A stretch of DNA of 64,000 nt from Antitrichia curtipendula (taxonomy: Eukaryota; Streptophyta; Bryopsida; Hypnales; Leucodontaceae). The position numbers and the translations under genes are program-made. Every line of letters begins with the position of its first letter. The first letter of the stretch is position 1. Of this stretch, positions 56,036 to 64,000 are shown piece after piece. The notes under the pieces are model-generated. The model had not been told where the DNA came from. It saw nothing but the letters and a program-made list of their open reading frames with translations, and searched no databases. The DNA lies in the NCBI GenBank assembly GCA_951230915.1, contig OX579636.1:23123567-23187566 (forward strand), in the 5' to 3' direction.

Positions 56036-59000
56036 CATTATAAGAAACATGAGCTTTTTTAGATGTTAGAAAAAATGGTAGTAGGCGTTTACAGTGATGT
56101 GGAAATAATCAGTTTTAGTGTCATCTAATATTTGATATAATTGATGAATGAAAAACATGCCTAAATCCAAAGAAATGTGACCCATTTGAGGGGGTTTTTA
56201 TGTTGCAGAAGACAAGGTGTTTGAAACTTTTCATAGTATGACACATGGAGGCTATGTAAGTGCCACACAGTCTAGGAAAGCCACAAGGATTTTTTTTTAC
56301 CCAGCTTGTCTATAACATGGCACTTGACATAGCGGTAGAAAAAATGATGTAGTAACCAATGAGGATGACGTTGCCGTGCTGCAAATGCAAGCATTATATA
56401 AAAAATGTATATTTACATTCTTTAGATGGATTTTGATATTTATAAAATAGTAAAGGAGATGACATCATTTGAAGTGTCTTCAAGGTGATGCTTCTCACTG
56501 CCATCATAGACAACTATAAAGAGAAAAGTTCATTTAAGAGCTTCATTGTATTTGATGTTATTATTTTTTGTTTTTCATTTAAATTATACTATATCAAACT
56601 TGAGCTGGTTTTTTAATCTTAAGATGAAGAATCTCAACCGGAGCGTGAGTTTGAATTTCTTTTATTGCAACTGCCAAACCAATCTCAACTACTGCTAGAT
56701 CTTTCATTGCCTTATGGACGTTCACAAGATGAAGTTGGTCCATCTTGACCACTGAAACAACCTCATGTAGAGCTATGATAGCACAAAAATCTTCAGCAAG
56801 ACACTCGAACATTGGTACATTGTGCCGATTATGTCGCTACTACCATCAAACGTATTTCAAGTTTTTGTAGATGAAAGATTTTTTGATTGGAACTCTATTT
56901 TTTTTCCTCTATCAAATAAGTGTTAGTTTTTAGTTTTTTATTCCATATTTTGAGTGTTTTTTTTAATTAAATTTCTGTGTATGAAGTGTATGAGGGAAAT
57001 ATTCAAATAATTTACCTTCTTGATATTTTGGGGTGATTTATTTTCTAACTAGGGATTTCCGGATTTGGAATTAGTCTTATGGTCAAAATTCATGACCAAT
57101 AGGTATTAGAGAATCCACATGGTCAAGATATGGTCTGAAGTCCACTTGAATTGTTTGGTTTAGGTAAAAGATAAGGTGGAAGAAAAGGGAGAACACTATT
57201 CATTGTTTCTCTCGTTGTTGCTTGTAAGGCCGGAATGTCTGAGGAGCCATTCTGTGTTGTAATTGGAGAATTTTAAAATTAAAATTAAAAAGGTTGTATA
57301 TCATGGTGTGGAATTTTTAAATTAATCTCATTTACCTGATTTGGAGTTGTCAATCAAAAGTTGTGCTAGTTTGAATGAAAGGAATTTTGTTGCTTTCTAT
57401 GTAAAAAGGCAAAAACTTCAACCGGCCATAAAAGACAAATATGTCTTTTGTTTGAAATAAAATTTTAAAAAAATGTGGACAATTGTGTTTGTTCTCTATG
57501 AAGTTATCATTCATTCTATTTGAAATTTGTATGAGTGAGTTGTGAGTGATTAAGTGAGGAAGGATCGGTTGTTTTCTTTTCTCAAGGTCAAAACTTTGGA
57601 TGGCATAGACGTTGGACAAAGTGTTATAATGAGTTGAAATTTAGAGGAGAAGTAGATAATTGTGCTAGCTTTACAAAAGTCATCATACATTTTATTTGGA
57701 CTTTGTATGAAATAGTGATACTAAATCTAAGTTCAGTGTGTTGTGTGTTGTGGCTTGTGGCTTATCTTTTATTGTAAAATTTGTTGTTGCGGGTGGCATG
57801 GGTGAAGCCATTGCTTAGCCTCTTTTGTATCTTGGATATAACGAGGTGGAATTCTTTACCTACATGGTCGTACTTTTATATTGTTTCTATTAGTGAGGCA
57901 CGATTGTTGGTTAGCGTGGGTTTGAAGTTTAGGAGCCAATCCCTTGAATGGTTTGGCTCATGTTCTGGCCATCCCGTTTTATCCGTTTGAAGTCTATGGT
58001 TTCTTATCACCTACCCTAACATTTGAATCCAATTAGACTTATTACAGGATAGGCCAACAAGGAGCAGTTTAAAAATTCAACGATTGAGTTTAAAGATTCG
58101 ATGATCGAATTTGAAGAATCTATACGACTACAACTTCTTTAATCTTAAGCCATTTTTTATTGCAGCCATAATCCCTGTGATTTTCAAGGCAAACCGCTTT
58201 CTACACAACAATGTGATATGCTTAGTCAGTATACTTTTATGCCATTTAAAAATTTTAATATTGCTTTTTGAGACATGAACTTAGACATCTAGACGTTTTT
58301 TGAGACACTAATTGGTGCATACTCTATCCATAGGGCAGGTCAGCAAAAAATAATTATTTAAAAAAATAAATTTAAATGAACCAAAAAATTGTTGATTTCA
58401 ACAAAAATAAAAATAAAAACTGACCATCTACCATCAAGAAAATTTGAGATGGCAAAATGAAGAATTCTTTCATTGAAATTTAGTGAGAATGAAAGGTGGA
58501 GAGAATGTATTTATATTGAAATCCATTCTTAGTCCAGACAAAATATATGAGATAATTTAAATATGGGAGCTTGATTTCTGAACATGAAGACACTTGTTCA
58601 ATCATATGGTTGTCATTACAGACATCTAGTCATCATTTCAAACATAAGGATATTTTTTCAAATATTTTAAATTGAACATAATTTTTATTTTACATATACC
58701 CATGTGGATTGATTCACTTCCTATTGCTCCACTTGTATAAAGACCTTATCTTTTCATCCATGATGCATATTCATCCATTTCCTTTTTTTTGCAAGCATGC
58801 TACATGGTTGCCCTTTTTCTAAATTTTTCACATTTTGTTAGCCTTTTATCTCAGACCACAATAATTTTTATTAACTTTCCATAGTCAAAATGGATATGTA
58901 TGCTGACATGGCAGTCTATAATTTTTCGGACAATCCAAAAAATATTAATATGTCTCAGTCATATCAAATAAAATGTCAATATCCCTAATAACATTAACTT

Positions 59001-59145
59001 ATTTTTATAATAACATACTAAAGTTTTCTATAATGTCTACAAAAGTCTATTGTAACAAGCTAGCTACCCTTTGATGTCTTCATGTTTTGTCGGACATCGT
59101 GCATTAGTAGTCAAATACAAGCAAAAATATGAGTTTCTTATAGTG
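56036..59145. mobile_element. CACTA-type element, 3110 bp
   Basis: Left end CATTATAAGAAACATGAG, right end inverted CACTATAAGAAACTCAT, with target duplication ATG (56033-56035 and 59146-59148). The left terminus carries C-to-T in CACTA. No ORF over 90 codons looks real, so it is non-autonomous or decayed. It interrupts the coding-like stretch on either side. Confidence 0.75.
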
Positions 59146-59148
59146 ATG

Positions 59149-59830
59149 TTAATCCTAGTCCCAATTCTTGTTTTCTACATTAAGTGATCTTTAGTATCAT
59201 CATGCTCTTGTAAGATAGTACCTTCAATTGTTGTCTTGGAGACTACAAAATTCCCTCTCTCTAATATTTATAATTGTAGTGCATGTAAGCCTTGCAATCT
59301 TGTGGTGTCACTTGGTTCTTTCTTCACTGCGATTTGTTTGCCAAGCACCTTAGTTTGCTCCTTTTTCTTCAAAAATGCCATGTTTCTCATCAAGGAATAT
59401 CAAACTAATGAGTTCATCATATTCGATCTCCTCTACATCATATGACCCTAAATCTCTCTACTCCTCTCACTGTTGATTGTGTAGTCATTGTAGTCATCTT
59501 TTTCATTTGTTCTCTCAAACCCACTATTGATGTATACATTTTCAAAGTTGTCTTCTTTGAATTGGATGATAGCATTTCCCTACTCATTTGCAGAATTGAC
59601 TTTGTTTTGAAATCATGCATTCACTATTGTTCAATAATGTATTGGTATGGAGCTTGAAGAAGCTAAACTTAGTCTAATAAAACCATCAAAGGTGGATGTT
59701 GCATATTTTTTTTCTCAAATTCTAATTGTTGTTTCTTGGACAATTTGTCTTTTTACTCAACTATAATTCATTCCTATGACCATCATGTTGGGGGGCATTC
59801 TAGCATTCATTATTCCTTTTGCAAATAAAT
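59149..59830 (-). pseudogene. Coding-like stretch, other side of the CACTA element
   Basis: Minus strand: the fragment ANE...GNAIIQFKEDNFENVYINSGFERTNEKDDYNDY (about 59600-59480) is readable with interrupting stops. It probably belongs to the same broken gene as 54582-56032. Function unknown. Confidence 0.2.
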
Positions 59831-61690
59831 TAATGGCCTAATTTTTCCCTAATTTGGACAAAAAAACATCATGTATTTTATTGACTACCAAATACAAGGA
59901 AACTATTTCAATCATCAAGTCACCTTAAATCAACCTATTTTCATCCATTTGTTGTTAATTCAAATTCACCTTTGTGGCAATCGTTATTAATTCTAAAAAT
60001 TCTGAAATGAGGTCATTTGTAGAGGTCTGGAATGGAAAAAACATCCGTAATGGATTGTTTTACCTTATGATAGAACCACTTATAGTCAACCACTGGAGTG
60101 ATTCTCTGCATGTTTTGGACCAATAGAAGGCAATATAAATTTATTGCTAGGGGAGGTCACTCTCACTACATTTGGGGTACCCACGTGTGGTGGAGTGATT
60201 TTTTGACCCCCTATTTACTTTTGAATAAACTATAATTTCATCCTAAAAGTTTGAGCTTTGTTTAACAATGACTAAAGGTTTCTATTGACAAAAATTTCAA
60301 TTCCAAATAACATAAGATATATTGTCTAGAAAGGGTTGAAAAATGAACTAAAATGGCATGTTCTCCAACTAAAATATTTATAGAGCTCACATGAAGATGA
60401 CTATTGCATCAATATTCAACCAAAATAAACTTTCAATAGAAAGCTATTGTATAGAATTCTTTTTTCATTTTTCAAATTTTTTTTTCTTATATAATATAGA
60501 GGTGTGAAAGTTATTTTCAGCTTTATAGTGTATCTTTTTTCTTAAAAAATTTATAACTAATTACTATTAGCATAAAAAATACCAATAATTCAAAACAAAA
60601 TTTTTTAAAGTAGTAAAATCTATCCATAATTTTTTTTGAAAAAAAATTAAATTTTAAGATGTATTACATGTATTACTTTTTCCACCGCACGTGGGTTGCT
60701 AAAACGCGGGGAGTATCTTCCCTGGGATTTATTGCCTTATAGAAAGATAGAAATGACGTGCATTGCCAATTTTTTGTGATTTTTTTCTTTAAAATTCAAA
60801 TTACTATGAATTTGGGAAGCCAAAGGTTGGCTTCAAACCATCCCAATATATAAAGTCTTCCAATTCTAATCATTCCATAACTACTTTCTTGCTCCCTACT
60901 TCCTACTTTTTTGCTCATTACGTCAGGATATGTATCATGACCTTATAGTCCCAACCTAGCAAAGGAGAAAATATTACATTCCAAACTTTGGTTGGAAACC
61001 TCTTCCAGCCTTGGTTGAAAATAGTTGCACCCTACAAGTTGGATATGGATGCCTAGTTGGTATGATAGCCAACCCATTTCCAGCCCCCTCCTCCCCATTT
61101 CCAATGTGTAGACTATTATATTTTTGTGAAATTGTGGCATAGTTTGAGGAGTAGTTGTGGCATATTACAATATAATTGGATACAAGGTTGTCAATATTGC
61201 AACCAATCCATGGTCGATTTTGCAATCAGTCTAAAGTTATAAATAGAAAGGTCTATATGACCATTATAGGTTGAAGAGAACCTTCCACTAAAACATTCAT
61301 AGTAATTACGTTTTGTGTAATAGAATTCAGGAAATATATGCCTACATTTTTTTTTAATTTGTAAGAAGACAATTTGGGCAATCAATTCCCATTTAGAAAA
61401 ATTAAATGGATACACGTTGGCTTTGAAATGGACTCTCCTTGGTTCTTATTCCATCCATTGACAAACCCTAAACCCTTAAACGACGAGCTGGTCACTGTGG
61501 AAATCATCTATTTTGGAACCGTATGAATTGTCGGCTTAAAAAAATGCAAAAGCACTCATTGGAAGTCAAACTACTATAGAAGAGCTTCCCTTTCCACACA
61601 CAATTTGGAGGATGAATAGTTGCATTTTTGTCTAACATGGAGGGATTCTTTTGTCATTCATCGGCCGGAAAACATCCTCAATATTGTTTA
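59831..61690. other. AT-rich noncoding stretch
   Basis: No gene. Notable points: ATATATAAAG at 60846-60855 (TATA-like), and CAAACCCTAAACCC (telo-box-like) at 61463-61476. ORFs near 60943-61415 on the minus strand are short and unsupported. Confidence 0.4.
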
Positions 61691-62109
61691 TGGGTTAATT
61701 ATGCAATACTATGCACTAAAAGAGGTTGGAAGCCCAAGTCCATTTTAGAACCATTGACTCTCCATTTCAGAGCTGCTGTTTGAAGAAGAGGGTCGCATTT
61801 TGAGCCACCTATAGGAGAAGGCTCGAAAACAGTTCGGCAATAAGAACCGCCCCTGTAGGAGTGTCCAAAACAGTGCACATGGGATGTAGAAATAGAAATT
61901 ACTTTATGTGGTGAGAAACTGCAAACCCATGTGTGCGATTTCAGGCTATTGAACAGGTGACATGGTTCATCATCATGTGTGATTTTACTCATAATAAAGA
62001 CCTGAATTTGGTGAGCTCTGCAGAATGACTTTGAAATGTCAAAAATAGTAAGAAAAATTGCAAAAACACATCTAAGGCTGAACCTCCTTCTATTAAAATG
62101 CTTCTCAGT

Positions 62110-62590
62110 CACTCATAACTTCTTGGATTGATGTGAAATTTTAACCACACAAACTAGACTATTATGCGCAACTTTTCCAAAATTTTAAATTAAAAACGGA
62201 CATTGTATGAAGAAGAAACAAGCCGCCGAAGTTCATTGTAATCCAAAAATGTCGGGATTTGAAACTTCGAATTGCTCCCAAACATTCAAAACATTTTGGA
62301 TTGACATGAAAATCTTACTACAACAACTAGACTTCAAGGGAAACATAACCCAACAAATTTGATTGAAAAATAACATTTGATGAAGAAGATACAAGCCCCC
62401 GAAGTTTTAGCCATCAAATGCAGTTTTGTGGACTCAAATTGAACCTGTGAGCTTTGATTGGCTTCCAAAAAATCAGTTCATCTTGTATTGATTTGAAAAT
62501 TTTAACACACAAACTAGAAAAGAGAACGCAAATTTTCCAATAATTTTTATTGAATTCGGACATCATATGCAAAAGTTACAGCACTCTTAA
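62110..62590. repeat. Degenerate ~180-bp tandem repeat, three units
   Basis: Units recognisable by TTGGATTGA[TC][GA]TGAAA, ACACAA[AC]TAGA, a TTTTCCAA-AATTTT-type run and CGGACAT..TATG.A, starting near 62122, 62298 and 62483. Divergence is high. The third unit is shorter. Confidence 0.55.
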
Positions 62591-62599
62591 TTGGATTTG

Positions 62600-64000
62600 A
62601 AACTATGTGAAGAAATCCTGGGGTGTTTAGCAATTACAATAAATTTTGATTTACAATCGGGAGTGAATTGAATGGAAAAGTACAGTGAATCATTTTTGGA
62701 ATCATTGTATCCATTTAAAGGCATGGTTAGGATCATTCTTAAACTCACTCGCTCCATTCAATGGCATGTTTTGATTGATTACAGTTGCACCTATGAGCAT
62801 TAATAGGGACCTATGCACCTCTGACTTTGAAAAATCATATCTTATTCATTTTGAGTCAGAAAATTAAAATTAAAAGTTTTACAGTTGTGTTCCTCATTTC
62901 TCTTTCTCCCACAAAAATTAAGAAAAACTTTGGGTCCACCCATTTTTGTACAGAGGTCTTTTTTCCCTTCGATGAGCGCTTTCTGAGCCTTCTACCTTAC
63001 CTTACCTCATGCAACCATGAAAACTTGAGAATGAAATCCCTGCGTCAAACTGCCAATTGGCAAAGGCTCCAGAAGTTCTGTCAAGCCAGCTGTGCCTGTC
63101 TGCATTGCGCCAGACTTTGTACACCTCTTCTCTCTCGACTCTTTCTCCCTTCAGTTGCATTCGCATGAACTCTTGTGGGTTGTCAATGCAGTGTCTCCAA
63201 GGTACAAACTCTCAACTCTTGTAGTAAGAAACTGAAAATGAGGTTTAGGGTTTAGGGTATTTTTTGCTCCGCGTTTAGGCCCTTGAATTTGGAAGAGAGT
63301 GGATGATTCTAGCAACCAGCCCTAATTTTCTTCTGAATTTGAGTTTTGCCAGGGGTTGGAAGCTTAGGTTTTGTCACTGTGTTTCCAAGGTGCAAACTAG
63401 GAACAAAGATTACACTTTAACTCGTTGTATTTCGTGCTCCAATGGCGTAAGGTTTGTCCAGTTTTCAGCAACTTTGACAGGGAGTGGGATGAACCAGGGT
63501 GTGATAGTCTTTTCGAATTTGGATTTTGACATTGGCTGCAGACTTTAGGTATCAAAGAGTGGTAGATTCATTGATTCCATCAATTTCTGGCCAATGTGGT
63601 GGGCGCAGCATAGATTCCATTTCTTAGACTACTTTCAAACCTCTGGGTTTCAAAATTTTGGGTATGACACAGTTGGAATTTCTGCCACGGTCCATGGTAG
63701 CGTGGCTAGTGTGTGAGATATTCTAGAATGTCATTTTAGCGAAAGGCATAATAAGTTTAAGGAGGATTCAACATCCAAAATCTCATCTGTTCTTGACTTC
63801 TAGCTCTGAAAATCCCTACAAAAAGTGAAATTTTACATATAATTTCGTAGGGAAGATGATTCGGAGAGACGAAACCCTAATGGATTGACAAAAAACTATT
63901 CTGACATGACCCCTTTTGAATGTTTCAGCTTCGTGAGCTTCACCATCTGAATGTCGCTCGTCTCTCTGGTGCGCACCACCTCACGATCTGTCGGCGCCCA
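62600..64000 (+). other. Possible gene start at the right edge
   Basis: From about 62870 the sequence shows leader-like features: pyrimidine runs, AATGCAG|TG at 63187-63192, TGTCTCCAAG|GTACAAACT (63191-63209) and a related TGTTTCCAAG|GTGCAAACT (63380-63398), the double telo-box GGTTTAGGGTTTAGGG at 63242-63257, and a GC-richer end with CACCACCTCACGATCTGTCGG. No convincing frame is inside the window. A gene with an untranslated first exon continuing beyond 64000 is likely but not shown. Confidence 0.3.

Noticed and set aside
61699..62112. 137-codon minus-strand ORF
   Set aside because: No motif, no homologous copy in the window, composition of random sequence; could be real but I cannot support it.
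62827..63168. 113-codon plus-strand ORF
   Set aside because: The first in-frame start is poor and the second half is in a leader-like, splice-site-containing region; no domain recognised.

Overview
The window looks like intergenic, transposon-filled nuclear DNA from a plant-lineage (streptophyte) eukaryote. The evidence is AT-rich sequence with introns of GT...AG type, TATA boxes, interstitial telo-box motifs (AAACCCTAA/TTTAGGG) and a set of plant-style transposons: hAT, CACTA, Stowaway/mariner and LTR-type. I see no bacterial operon, rRNA, tRNA or CRISPR array. I cannot name the species. A bryophyte, fern, lycophyte or charophyte are all possible.

Layout. 1-1167: the 3' part of a RING-H2 gene that enters from the left and carries one in-frame TGA. 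1470-2280: an eroded TTAA-type element. 2380-6968: a hAT transposase locus with GTCCGAC-rich repeats on both sides and a predicted right terminus at 6968. 6969-9591: a very large, almost perfect inverted repeat with a 200-N gap inside. Its left edge begins on the base after the hAT terminus. 9592-14140: simple and higher-order tandem repeats, a promoter-like stretch without an ORF, and a cluster of about 12 small palindromes. 14409-20007: two head-to-head copies of a large LTR-like repeat (family A). 20344-21708: a decayed multi-part gene and a two-exon ORF of unknown function.

22000-53220: mostly old, diverged copies of a related LTR-like family (family B) in both orientations. They are interrupted by TTAA (piggyBac-like) elements, CACTA MITEs, one Stowaway-like element and one young family-A copy (40145-44482) with an intact 5-bp target duplication. 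53493-59145: two larger CACTA-type elements, the second inside a decayed coding-like stretch. 59149-64000: AT-rich DNA, a weak tandem repeat, and a telo-box/splice-like region at the right edge that may be the start of a gene outside the window.

The most unusual signal is the LTR-like families A and B. Nine copies, very different in age, each keep a module of exactly 63 nt (ATG plus 20 codons), in most copies followed by a GT splice donor. Where it can be read, the module sits downstream of a TATA box and a purine-rich leader. Several copies also keep an 18-bp box (GACGGCGAAGCTTTGAAC) upstream, once or as a small array. This suggests a very long LTR that supplies a promoter, a start codon and a first exon. 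The body of the protein that this exon would be spliced to is not visible here.
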